Positions 39,458 through 49,810 of a stretch of DNA of 64,000 nt are shown piece after piece. Origin of the DNA: Distichodus sexfasciatus (lineage: Eukaryota; Chordata; Actinopteri; Characiformes; Distichodontidae); contig JAVGVS010000020.1 of the NCBI GenBank assembly GCA_032718565.1, positions 3,876,215-3,940,214 on the forward strand, written 5' to 3'. The translations under genes were made by a program, and so were the position numbers. Position 1 is the first letter of the stretch, and each line of letters starts with the position of its first letter. The notes beneath the pieces were generated by a model that was not told the origin of the DNA, made no database searches, and saw nothing but the letters and a program-made list of their open reading frames with translations.

Positions 39458-40101
39458 ATCTTGTGAAAAAAAAGTATAGGCTACATTGGTAATTGTGTCC
39501 ATACTGTATTTATCAAGTATGTTGAAGCAATAGATCTATATTCTTTTATTATGTTTAAATTATGATCGCCATTATTAATCTGCATAAGTGGAGTGTATGT
39601 TCTTTTCACAGTAATATATTTTTTGTTTGGTCTCCTTTTGTAACTTCACTTCGTTATTTTATTGTAAATGAGTAAAAAAAAATCTTAATTTAAGAGATTG
39701 TATGTGATATTTATTTCATTAATTTTGTTTCCTTGTTTACGTTTCATTAAAAGAAAAACATTTGCGTGATTGCTTTTGTTGGGATTGGTGATTGTGGAAG
39801 ACCTTAGACGTGTCCCTTCTAGCTATGTCAATAGAATGTATAAACTGTGTGGTTGTTAAGACCGTCCAAACCAGTAGGGTTTTCTCTTTTTTTTGGAAGT
39901 CAGACTTCAGTGACAAAGATCCCAAGTCAATAAATTAACCAAAAAGTATTTTTCTTTTTCATTTTGTTTTCCTTTTGTTATAATGCACAGAGTCAGACTC
40001 GGACTCCAACCACGTGCTTTGAGAATGTAGCAATCCAGTGCCCCAGTATTATTGTGTAGTGCCTACGGGGTCCACCATCTTACATGCCTTACAATTAACC
40101 A

Positions 40102-40107
40102 AATAAA
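40102..40107 (+). promoter_or_regulatory. zfp36l2: Proximal poly(A) signal candidate (zfp36l2)
   Basis: AATAAA in the 3'UTR, downstream of all ARE motifs. Use of either this or the distal signal would keep the AREs. Confidence 0.5.
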
Positions 40108-40571
40108 GTATTTTCATACATGCTATTGTTTTACACAAGAGGAGTTGAATGTAGGTTTGAATTTGAAACTCTTTGGAAGGTTGTTACCACTTATCAAAAG
40201 GAGAGAGGGATTTGGAGCAACCAACAAAGCAATTTGTTTGGGTTTCTGATTTCCCCCCATTCCTCTAGGCCTTAGTTTTGTCTCCTGGTTGCCTTTGACA
40301 TGGTAATGATCTGAGGATTTGGAACTTGCTGGATGGGGTTTTGAATACATTTTGTTTGTACATAGTAGGTACAGGGAATGGGCACTATGTACTTTTTTTT
40401 TCTTGACTACTTTATCAGAAGTAAAGCTTTTTGAATGTAACTTTTTTTTTTTTTTTTTAAATGGACAAAAAAGACAAGGAGTTGTAACATACTTGTTTTT
40501 GGGGGGAGTCAGTTCACTACAATTTGCGTGTGAGACTGTTAACTTTGTACTGTACATTTTGTAGTTCTCCC

Positions 40572-40577
40572 AATAAA
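40572..40577 (+). promoter_or_regulatory. zfp36l2: Distal poly(A) signal (zfp36l2)
   Basis: AATAAA, followed by a G/T-rich stretch (TTTTGGGG…GGGATGTGTCCAGTGTTTT) like a downstream cleavage element. Sequence character changes to repeat-bearing DNA afterwards. Confidence 0.7.
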
Positions 40578-40831
40578 ATTATTTTGGGGAAAAAAGCTGG
40601 GATGTGTCCAGTGTTTTCATCACTGGAAGACGAGTGGTGTTGAATCATAATTCTTCAGCAACTTGTTTAAATGTGGATGTGTGTGCCAGTGTTCTTTCTG
40701 GAAAGGAAAGAAAGCTTTTGTAATAGTCATTCTATCTCTAAGAATCTTTCTCTTTCAAAGAACTCCAGCCAAAGACACAAATGTGGATTAAAAAGACTTC
40801 TAATAGGGATGTTTCAGAAATGCTAATGTGG

Positions 40832-40893
40832 CTAACAATGAATGAAAGCCAATGGGGCAAGTAGTTGCCCTGTTGGCTTTCATTCATTGTTAG
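40832..40893. ncRNA. 62-nt hairpin, unidentified
   Basis: Arms 40832-40860 and 40865-40893 pair over 27 of 29 positions around a 4-nt loop (GTAG). It lies about 255 nt past the distal zfp36l2 poly(A) signal, in unique sequence. It could be a recent small inverted duplication, a tiny MITE or an unusual small-RNA precursor. The arms are more perfect than those of a typical pre-miRNA. Confidence 0.35.
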
Positions 40894-41559
40894 TCAAAGG
40901 CAGAAAATCTCCATAATCTCTCACCCGCCCACGTCTTGTGTGTGTGTGTGTATATTATGCCAGTCTGTGGGTTGGGGAAACTTAGCGATGTTCAGATTTT
41001 AATGGGCATGAGTTTGACACGGTATGATATGGTAAAAACCTAGTCTAAGAATCAATCAGACCTGGTTTTATATAACTTTCTTATTCTCTAAACGGTCAAA
41101 GGCGGCTTCTGAAATCATCATAAACGATTTTAAGATGTAAAATCTGAAGTATAACTAACTGACTATTACGCAATTTGTAATGCATAACCATGAAAAACAT
41201 TTACAACCTTTTTAATGGCAGTTTCATCTGGAACTTGTCTTCAAGCTTGATGTGAGAGCCCGAATTTACTAGTTTCTTGAACTCAAACATAAACATGTTT
41301 ATTTCTAGGATAAAAAACATCCTTGTCCATCGTTGTAATTCTCAGCAGTCATCCACATAATCTGGCCCATAAAGACTTTTCATTATGACCAACTTAAGCT
41401 ACGTTTAAACTCCTCCAAGCAGCTTTTTTATGGCAAACTACTTCACATTGCAGTTTTGGACCCTGGAGCAGTGTAACCATCATCAAGTGACCAAATGACC
41501 GTTGTGAATCTTAAAATGTGAGGCTTTCAGCAGAGATGCTTGTTGCACCGCATTCAAGA

Positions 41560-41990
41560 GGCAGCTGTAAATTCCCTGGCTGTACATGTCAGTAATTTCC
41601 TGTTTAAACACGCTACAAGGACTCCATTCCAAGACTCAACTCCTTCTGCCCTAGTTTGAAGGGTGCGGCTTCGCGATCGCCGGCTAGCAGATAGCGCTCC
41701 TTGTTCAATCCAGCCTGAGTTTAAAGATTTTTAAAGTTTTAAAGTCTAAAGATATCCCCCCCCCTTTTAGAGGAATCAAATTGGTTGCAATTGTTCATTC
41801 GATTAGTTATCAGTAGCAGCAAGTCATTAAGAAAATAAAGGGGCCGGAATCGGTGTAGCTGTAGAGGGATCAGGGCAAGATAAGGAGCGCTGATAACATC
41901 CCTGAGCAAATATTTACAGAGCCCTGCTGTATTTCATAATGAAATGTTTATCACAGTCCACAATGAGCAGCTCTGAGCCAAGTGGCCCGC
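41560..41990. promoter_or_regulatory. Candidate enhancer block downstream of zfp36l2
   Basis: Unique sequence with AGATAAGG (41878-41885), TGATAA (41891-41896) and TTATCA (41948-41953), i.e. three GATA-factor words within 76 nt. No coding frame. Function is an inference from motif clustering. Confidence 0.3.
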
Positions 41991-41999
41991 ATGTACCCG

Positions 42000-42660
42000 T
42001 GTGTGTGTGTGTGTGTGTGTCTTTGAGTGATGATCCTCTTGGTAACTGAGATTACAGTTTTGAGTAGGCCAAACATTATTCAGTCAGTTTCAAACACATT
42101 ATCATTCTTATTCAAACATCTCATAAGGATGGTGGGCCTAAGACAAAATTGTGTGTGTGTTTGTGTGTGTACAAAAGAGTGTGTTTAGGTGTTTGTGAGG
42201 ACCTGACTATCCCCTAAAAGATAGGAAATCCTACTATTTTGACAATGTTTGTGACTTTGTGAGGACGTATTTGTATGTGAGGATTTGTTCTAAGAAGAAG
42301 TTGATTTTTTATAGAAAAGTATATAAAATCTAAGCAAAATACTAAACACAATTATAAGAAAACCCAAAAGATGATGGGATTTGGTGTTGATAACTGAGAT
42401 TATGGTTAGGTTTCGGTGTAGCTGTAGTGTTATGTTGTTTTTGTAATTAATGGAGTTAATGGAAATACCTCACAAAGACAGCAAGCTCCAAAGGTATGTG
42501 TGTGTGTGTGTGTGTAAGACGGAAAATACTTTCTAATGTTATTATGCAGTGCAATGGCTGACTTTGTGAAGATTTTGTGAGTTTGTGTGCCAGAAAGTGT
42601 GTGTGTGTGTGGTGTGTAGATTAGCATGGTTAATGGCCTAAAGTCCTCACAATGACAGGA
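42000..42660. repeat. TG-flanked GTGAGGAC repeat
   Basis: (TG)n tracts at 42001-42020, 42152-42170, 42497-42514 and 42598-42617 surround phrases such as TTTGTGAGGACCTGACTATCC, TTTGTGAGGACGTATTTG and TGGTTAATGGCCTAAAGTCC. Reverse-oriented relatives lie at 58020-58320 and 60755-60960 (CCTCACA, CATAATGACTAGATGTA). This is a known kind of microsatellite-linked fish repeat. Confidence 0.6.
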
Positions 42661-43092
42661 AATACTCTGGAGTTCTGATTACGGCAGGAAAAGGCAAGTT
42701 CCTTAACCTACGCCCATTTCCAGCCCTTCTCCCCTCTGCTGTTTTTGTCGGTTTTTTTATGAGAGCTTTCAGTTGTCCCATTCAAGCTCCTGGAAGTTTC
42801 TATTTGTGCCACACTGCTTTCCTGAGATGTGGAGGGGCTTCCTGACACGCTGCTGCCCTACTCGCTAGGAAACGCTCTGGTGTAAAGTCTCAGCGTGGGG
42901 AAATCTCAGAGTGGCTCCTTAAAATATTCCACCCAAATCACAACCACCATTTTGTACCCAGTGATCAACAGTGAGTTTGGCTGTGTGTAATTTGACGTAC
43001 ACTGATTTTGTCACTTTTTGAATGAGCAGTGTGACTCCCAGTGTTGGGGAGTAGCTAACTACAAGTAGTGACACTACTAACTTTACTTTTTC

Positions 43093-43284
43093 CAGTGCCT
43101 TGGTGGTCCAGCATTTACGATACTTGTCTCTGGACCATGAGCTCATGGGTTCGAATCCTACCTCCAGCACTACCATCGTGTCCCTGAGGAAGTTGTCAAG
43201 TTGCTCAAGTTGTCCCTGAAATGAGAAAAAAATGGATGCAGATCTGGATAAGAGTGTCTGCTAAATTCTGTAAATGTAATGATT
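43093..43284 (+). repeat. tRNA-derived SINE, family 2
   Basis: GCCTTGGTGGTCCAGCATTTACG (A box), CTCATGGGTTCGAATCCTACC (B box), TGTCCCTGAGGAAGTTGTC and the LINE-like tail CTGGATAAGAGTGTCTGCTAAATTC. The best preserved family-2 copy in the window. Confidence 0.85.
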
Positions 43285-44004
43285 GATGCTGGATTGGCTA
43301 CCTACGTGCCTGTGCAGCACATACTAATTGTATCACAGCACACTCTTAGCAGCTACGCATGGAGAGAATTTAGTGTCAATATTATCGAACAATTATCACA
43401 CCATTCACAAATATATTTCTTGATACAGCAATAAATGTAACAAGATTCACAAAGATAATTTATGACTTACCAATAAATGTAACACCATTCACAAATGCAT
43501 TTATCGACTCAAAAAATGTTACACGATGCACAAATGTCAGTGCATTTACATTTATTCACAAACCGATAAACCTGCATTTACAAACCACCGCATAGATTTG
43601 TGAATACCCCTACATTTATTTGTGGTTTTTTGAGGCCTCCCTGACAGCGCTCGATGCACAAATGTGTTTTTTCAAAAGGGAGCCTATCATATGTCTCCAA
43701 AGTTTACAGCCAATCACATCAACTGAAGTTCGAGAGCACGATTTAATGTTGATGCACCTGCTATGATATTTTTCTGGACCCTTGTCTTTTTTGACCCTGT
43801 CATGAAGCTTAGCAGTGTTTAACTGGCCCTTACAGGACATTTCCATATTTTTTACAAATGAAGATGGATGCGTATTCCTCTGGGCCCTCAGTCTCATCAT
43901 CACGCACAAATATTTACACGTCATGTGCATGAGGTCAGTGTTTACAAGCTGACGGCCACTGGGCCAAGACTTTGACGACACCCATAAACGGTAGAATAAA
44001 TGGA

Positions 44005-44026
44005 GGAGAGAGAGAGCGAGACAAAT

Positions 44027-44058
<32 letters not shown>
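44005..44058. repeat. (GA)n microsatellite
   Basis: GA repeats with small interruptions, including a pure run at 44031-44058. Confidence 0.9.
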
Positions 44059-44414
44059 TGTCCAATGAGCCACTTCCTCCCTCAGCCTTGAGTTTACTAA
44101 CATTGACAGCACACCTCAGGCTCAGCGCTTGCTACACACGTACAAATCATTACACAGGCAAAATAGGACAGAGCCCACACACAGTCCGCCCTGTAGCACG
44201 TAATGAAAATATACACCAATTTAATTTTTCCTGTTACGTGTTATCACATTGAGGCACTGCCTTAAATTTTTTTTTCTGTTTGTGTGCACATACACAGCAT
44301 TTCGCAAAGATAAAACAGTACAAACTTGCCAGCAAACGGCCATCAGGAACCATCCAAATACCCGAAGGTCATCTGCTGGTGATTTTAGTTTTTGTAATGG
44401 TAGCTTTACATCAT

Positions 44415-44645
44415 CCATCCATCCATTTTCTACCGCTGTACCGGATCGGGTCGCGGGGGCAGCAACCTAAGCAGGGAAAACCAGACTTCCCTCTCTCTCG
44501 CCACTTCATCCAGCTCTTCCGGGGTAATCCCGAGGCGTTCCCAGGCCAGCCGAGAGACATAGTCTCTCCAGCGTGTCCTGGGTCTTCCCCGGGGCCTCCT
44601 CCCAGTGGGACATGCCCGGAACACCTCAGAAACATCATGTTTCAC
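44415..44645 (-). mobile_element. LINE reverse-transcriptase ORF C-terminal fragment
   Basis: The minus strand translates as FRACPTGRRPRGRPRTRW…DYVSRLAWERLG…PEELDEVAREREVW…LLRLLPPRPDP. This is the familiar C-terminal end of a fish L2/Rex1-like LINE ORF2, followed by the CATCCATCCATTTTCTACCGC tail. 5'-truncated and not functional. Confidence 0.75.
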
Positions 44646-44728
44646 ATTTTTTCATTTGCTTTAGGAGTATCCTAAAACACAAGTATTAATTATTACTGGA
44701 GGAAACATCTTCAACGTATTTAACCAAT

Positions 44729-44845
44729 TTTTCTCTGCTGCTTGTGGTGTAGCCAACTACCAAATTGAAAAGTAGCTTGGCTCTAAGGTACAGCCAAGCT
44801 ACTTTTCAATTTGGTAGCTGGCTACACCACAAGCAGCAGAGAAAC
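44729..44845. repeat. 54-bp-arm palindrome (foldback)
   Basis: Arms 44729-44782 and 44792-44844 are reverse complements with only one or two mismatches around a 9-nt spacer. They read TCTCTGCTGCTTGTGGTGTAG… and …CTACACCACAAGCAGCAGAGA. It belongs to the foldback interior of the hAT-like element. Confidence 0.85.
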
Positions 44846-45413
44846 ATTGGTTTACTTTGAATCATACATGGCATCTAGCTTGAAAAACTACATTTTAAAA
44901 GTAGTTTCACCAACACTGGTTATTTTATTCACCTCTTCTTTTTACAACAACTGCATGGCGGATGTCACTCCAAAAAATGATTCCAGGGATTCTGTTCCTC
45001 TCCAGGTGCCTCCTCAGTTCCCCGAGTTGACTTTCTTTCATCTCCTTTCATTGTTTTTGACCATAACCACTTCCAGTAAAGGTATTTGTGCTAATGGACT
45101 GGCCCAAATTGGGATGGGGGGGTTGGCGCTTTAGAGGAAGCAAATCCCCCCATCCTTTGGGGGTTAAGCGGAGGAAGCACACGGGGAGTCAGCCAATGAA
45201 AGTCAATATGGCTGTTGTTCACTTACAGAAGAGTCAAATATCATGCTTCATTGAGTTTGAGGATTAAGAACATGATGCAACATGCGTACACACATTTTAC
45301 TATACTTACTTTATTACCCTCATACACAGTAATTAGTAGGAGGTAGCATTTTATGGACTGGAACTGGTTTTAGTGCAACCGTACTATAACAGTGTGTATA
45401 CATATATATATAT

Positions 45414-45423
45414 NNNNNNNNNN
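45414..45423. other. Assembly gap (10 N)
   Basis: Ten N bases directly after a (TA)n run. The true size is unknown; 10 looks like a placeholder. Confidence 0.97.
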
Positions 45424-45539
45424 GATAAAGTGAACCAAAATTATTAATAAGATGGTTAAATTGTGTACACTGACTAGTCATTACTTGCTTTTAAGGATCA
45501 CAAAGGGGTGAAATAAAGTTTCTACACTTTGAATAGTGA

Positions 45540-45590
45540 CACCTGGTAGCGTACCGGCTAGGGCGTTCACCCCGCGGGCAGAAGGTCAAA
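45540..45590 (+). repeat. tRNA-derived SINE, family 1 (head only)
   Basis: CACCTGGTAGCGTACCGGCTAG, GGCGTTCACCCCGCGG and GCAGAAGGTC. The copy stops within the B-box region. Confidence 0.6.
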
Positions 45591-45682
45591 TAACCACTCA
45601 CTTTCACTTGAATTTTTACTACATGAGTTCGCTCACATCACGAAGAATAAAACAGCTCCATCTAGTGGTAAGTCCTTATATT

Positions 45683-45819
45683 ACAATGAATACAGATTCA
45701 ATCACTGATTCATAACAGCAAGCATGTGTATATATGTATGTATATATGTATGTATAGTATATATGTATATATATGCATACTTGCTATTATGAATCAATGA
45801 TTTAATCTGTATTCATTGT
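45683..45819. mobile_element. Hairpin MITE with (TATG)n loop
   Basis: Arms 45683-45726 and 45776-45819 match as inverted repeats over about 40 of 44 positions (ACAATGAATACAGATT… / …AATCTGTATTCATTGT). The loop is a TATG/TATA microsatellite. Confidence 0.75.
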
Positions 45820-47701
45820 TATATATATGTATATATGTGTGTGTGTGTATATATATAAGTACGTGTGTTGTCTGAGGGCTGGGTGTGTCTTGGGTGATAA
45901 GGAAGGGTTTGAGTTTTAATGTGACAAGGTGTGACTCATGTGTGATTTCAGTCTGGTGCTGCAGTAATGGCTGAAACTTTCCCTGTTGGGTCACTATAGG
46001 CCAAATTACACAAAGACACAAAGAGAGTCTGATGTTACACGTCTGACGTTTTCACCATCAATGCCACAGTTTCAGTATCACATGAAGGTCTTAAAGTGGA
46101 GCTCCTGTTAATAAACAGTTTGCGACAAACTGATTTCAGTAAAAATTCCAGTTTATCTTATTATGCCCCAGAGCAAGACCTATAACCCCAAAGGATTCGG
46201 GGAGGATGTTTCTGTAATTAGGAAATCTCTCAGGATAAAGGATATTTTTGTTTGTGATCAGGTTTGACCAGTCTGTCATCCATCCTCCAGCAAGTGACCA
46301 TTATTGAAGTATTATCAATAATAATAATAATTAAAAAAAGATGTATTCTGTTTTTAGCAGTTAAATTCAACTAACGCTGAATCAGATCTAAAGAACTTTG
46401 CTCAAGTTCGGCACATTTACTGGTTCCTACTGGAATTTCCTACTGGCTTTCCTAATGGTTTTATATGATGCAACTTCATGTAATTATTGTCCCTAAAGAA
46501 CAATATTGGTTAAATAATTTAAACATACTAATTTGTGATTGAAACCATGTAATCATTGCTTTTAACAGCAAATCATTAAAATTAGGTGCTATTGTAATTT
46601 GTAACTTAGATACAAAGATATTCTATCAAATGTTCTAAAGGCTCTTTTTTCAACTCCAAAAGTCTCTATCATTTATCACTATGGGAGCACAAGTTAAGAT
46701 GCTGAGTATAAACCTTTAACTTAGGGTTTAATGAAATAAAACACTTAATAGCTTGAAGTAAATGGCATTCAAAGAAGAATTTAGCACTTGAAAGAATCCT
46801 ATGAAGGGTCTTTGCATAAGATGAACTGTTAGCCTCCCACAGAACTTTCACATTTTTTTCTTTCTTTCAGAAAATGGTTATGGTATGACAAGGAACCCGC
46901 AAATATCTTCTTCCGCATGGCTGGGTTTAAGAGCGCTTTATTGTAGATTACTATGTGTCTATGCGGTTGTCCACTTAGCCACCGGCGTAACACACTCCCT
47001 CACACACAGGCTCTCTTAGAAGCACACAGTGGATACACATATTCGGTGGATTATAAAATTATGGAGCAGCTTATGCGTATAAGTGGTGGCCTTATTTGAA
47101 GACTTTTAATGGCCGTGTTTACTCGGCGAGCTTCTTGGCAGCGGTTGGGTCGATGACTCCTTTCGTTTGCGTTATTACAGAGTAAACACTTTTCGTGCTT
47201 CCAGGCGAAATCCTTCAGCTCGGCTACTTTATGATTGAGCCTGTGTGTGTGCATATGTGTGTGTGCATATGTGTGTGTGGGTCTTTGTCTGTTTGTCTAT
47301 GTGTATTTATGCATTTATGTACCACAAAGTAATAGCATATAATCATCCAAAATGTTTATACTGTACAAACACTGTAGCTATGCTGAGTCGATTATCCAGA
47401 AAGTTCCGCATGGGACTCGGCCACAAGTCCAGCCATTCTCCATCTTTGGCTCTCTTATGTAAGGAAGTTTCTCTGGAAGACGGTTTGCTGGGAGATAAGA
47501 GGGAGACTTGAAGAGCTTGAGAGACCTCAGGAGTGGCTTTTTCACTTCAGGTGTTTTTTTTTAATCAGATGCCAGGCTGATAAAGTCTGAGAAGGAAATG
47601 AGAGCTGGAAGTGAGTGTTTGTCTGTTCTCAAACAGGGCTCCACCTGTAGTTGCACTCCTCACATCTTTATCACATGCTTTTCTCTTTCTGCATTCTCAG
47701 T

Positions 47702-47852
47702 GTAGTTGGTAGCGTAACAGTTAGGGAGTTGGTACTGTGATCGGATAATCGCTGGTTCAAGTCCTACACCGGTAAAGGTACTACTGGGGTACTCATAAGC
47801 AAGGTACTGAGCCGAATAAAACTGCCGACTGCTCTTCCACGGATGGGCATTA
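47702..47852 (+). repeat. tRNA-derived SINE, family 1
   Basis: GTTGGTAGCGTAACAGTTAGG, GATAATCGCTGGTTCAAGTCC, GGTAAAGGTACTACTGGGG and CTGCTCTTCCACGGATGG. Slightly shortened in the body. Confidence 0.85.
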
Positions 47853-48760
47853 TGTTGAGTGTACTGCTAACTAGATTTGTTGTCTGAGAGTGTTCAAAGA
47901 GGGGTAGAAAGATAGAGAGAGAGAAATAAACATAGAGAGAGAGACTGTGCCCTTTGCTAGATACCCTTGAATGCCCATCTCGCACCCTTAAAAGCCCAAC
48001 GAGCTAAACTGGGTCACACCTTTTGAGAGAACCAACTAGAGAAGTGTCTTTAAATAAACCCTGTCCTATCGACACACACACTCGCATGCTCACACACACG
48101 CTCACCCACGCCCAAACACCCCACAAATAAACTGCTATCTTCCATGCCAGCGCACAGCTCATACTCTTGACAGACAAACACCCCCCAAATAAACTTTCTG
48201 GCGTATGTACATACATACACGCTCCCACAAAAATGTACAAACAACCTACATATTCTACACGTTTTTTATTTGGATTTAATCAAAACACGAACACTCTGCA
48301 CGGCGCTAACACGCCTGTGTTTAAACGCTACACTAACAGAGCAGTACAGTACGGAATGTGGGCATACGTCTGACGTTAAGCCTGTTTTTAACAGACTCTT
48401 AAACTGGACCCCAACACACTTGAAAGTGTCACACGGTAACAAGTACACACGCTGTTTATACAGAGCTGTTTACTGACTGGTTTTACTGCTGGTGTTACTG
48501 TGCTATCAAAATCAAACCTATTCCCATTTTTATTTTATTTCTAATCAGTTTGCAGCCTTTTAGTAATAAAATAACTAGCAAAATAGAAATTGAACACATT
48601 GGAAAGACATTTCATATCCGATAGTTTGTTTCAGTTCAATTACGGCTTTAAAAAACAGAAGTTTAAAAGTGTTTCAAAGCCCCTTCTGCTTTGTCCTACA
48701 TCTTCTGCAAGGTCTTAGCTAGCGGTAAGACTAAACCATTTCCTTCTTTAAAAAAAAAAG

Positions 48761-49810
48761 AAGAAATAATGATAATTCAGTTTAAACTGAATAAGCTATC
48801 ATGTAAAATGACTAGCATTAGGTACTGGGACATGTATTATTTTTGAGGTGTTGTTTTTATTAAGACCTCTGAGGCATGGTTCATCACAGTTTTCTAAGCT
48901 AGTTTTGCACCAGTAACCTCACTAGCATTATATATTGACAGGCTGGATGGTACATACTGTATTTTGAGGTGTTGTTTATAAACCTTTTACCACGATTTCT
49001 GAGACACACTAGCCCAAAACTAGCAAGAAAAGTTGAAAGCTGTATAAGTTCTTTACAAGTAAAATGACTAGCATTAGACATTGACTAGCTAGCTGGGACA
49101 TGCTACATTTTTAGGTGTTGTTTATGAACAAACAATTCATACGTAAAATGTATTTGAATTGAGCACAAAAAAGTAATGAATTTAGTGTTAAAACAGCAAA
49201 AAAGTGAATTTATTGCCTAACCCATTCGGTCATTTAAACTAAAGGATTTTTTGCATTTGTTTAATAAGTGAGTCAGTATAGTTGTCTTGTATTACATGAC
49301 ACCTATTTGAAATGATACAAAAACGTAAGTAAAGTTCACACTAATCTATTGAGTTATTATTGCAATATTAAATTTTGAGTTGGATGAGTTTATGAGAATG
49401 AATGACCTTAACTTTTTTGAGGATTAAGTAATGTTAGTGAAGATATGCTGATAGGTTTTACAGAGCTAAACACAAGTTAAATGACTAGCATTAGATGCTA
49501 ACCAGCTAGCTGAGGCTTGCTATATTTTTTTGAGGAGTTGGTGTTTTTAGTTAGTTTAGTTCTGAGATTCGGGTTTGATTTTTGTCTGTCATAAGTTTGG
49601 CCACATGGCTCAGATGACCATTAAAAGCCCAGTTTTAAACTGAATAAGTTGGTCACGAGATAAATGACTAGAATTAGATGTTAACTAGCTAGCTGGGGCT
49701 ATAATTTTTGAGGTGTTGTTGTTTGTAGTTAGATTTCTGAGACTCAGGTGAGATTTTTGTGTGCAATATGTCCAAATGGCACAGCTTAAGAATGCTGCGA
49801 GCTAAACCAG
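48761..49810. repeat. Degenerate long-period array (ATGACTAGCATTAG units)
   Basis: The phrase AAATGACTAGCATTAGA(T/C) starts near 48806, 49062, 49478 and 49662, with a worn copy near 48922. Each is followed by GCTAGCTGGG, ACATGCTATATTTTTGAGGTG and TTGTTT…TGAGA. Spacing varies from about 120 to 420 nt, so units are old and unequal. Confidence 0.7.

Larger units (their letters stand above)
38677..40600 (+). other. zfp36l2: zfp36l2 3'UTR with AU-rich elements
   Basis: Roughly 1.9 kb of T/A-rich, non-repetitive sequence with many homopolymer T runs. It ends just after AATAAA at 40572-40577. It holds ATTTA at 39442-39446, the nonamer TTATTTATT at 39449-39457, TATTTAT at 39507-39513 and TATTTATTT at 39708-39716. 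These are the RNA targets of the ZFP36 family and suggest a short-lived mRNA with feedback control. Confidence 0.8.
43039..44918. mobile_element. hAT-like MITE/foldback, expanded by insertions
   Basis: The left end is CAGTGTTGGGGAGTAGCTAAC and the right end GTAGTTTCACCAACACTG, matching inverted termini of a common fish hAT family. Inside lie a family-2 SINE, CA-like short repeats of ACAAATGTATTTAT type, a GA microsatellite, a LINE scrap and a palindrome. The two ends may belong to different copies, since no clear 8-bp duplication is seen. Confidence 0.45.
40601..45413. other. Downstream flank of zfp36l2, proximal part
   Basis: No gene recognised. It holds a 62-nt hairpin (40832-40893), unique sequence with GATA words (41560-41990), TG-flanked GTGAGGAC-type repeats (42000-42660), and a composite foldback/MITE region (43039-44918) containing a SINE, a GA microsatellite (44005-44058), a LINE fragment and a near-perfect palindrome. 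Confidence 0.7.
45424..48760. other. Intergenic, repeats
   Basis: It holds a SINE head (45540-45590), a hairpin MITE (45683-45819), unique AT-rich sequence (46030-46900), TG repeats (47240-47300), a SINE (47702-47852) and otherwise unremarkable unique DNA. No gene recognised. Confidence 0.7.

Noticed and set aside
44411..44645. Short protein-coding gene on the minus strand (GRRPRGRPRTRW frame)
   Set aside because: It is the recurrent C-terminal end of a LINE ORF, truncated and lacking the polymerase domain.
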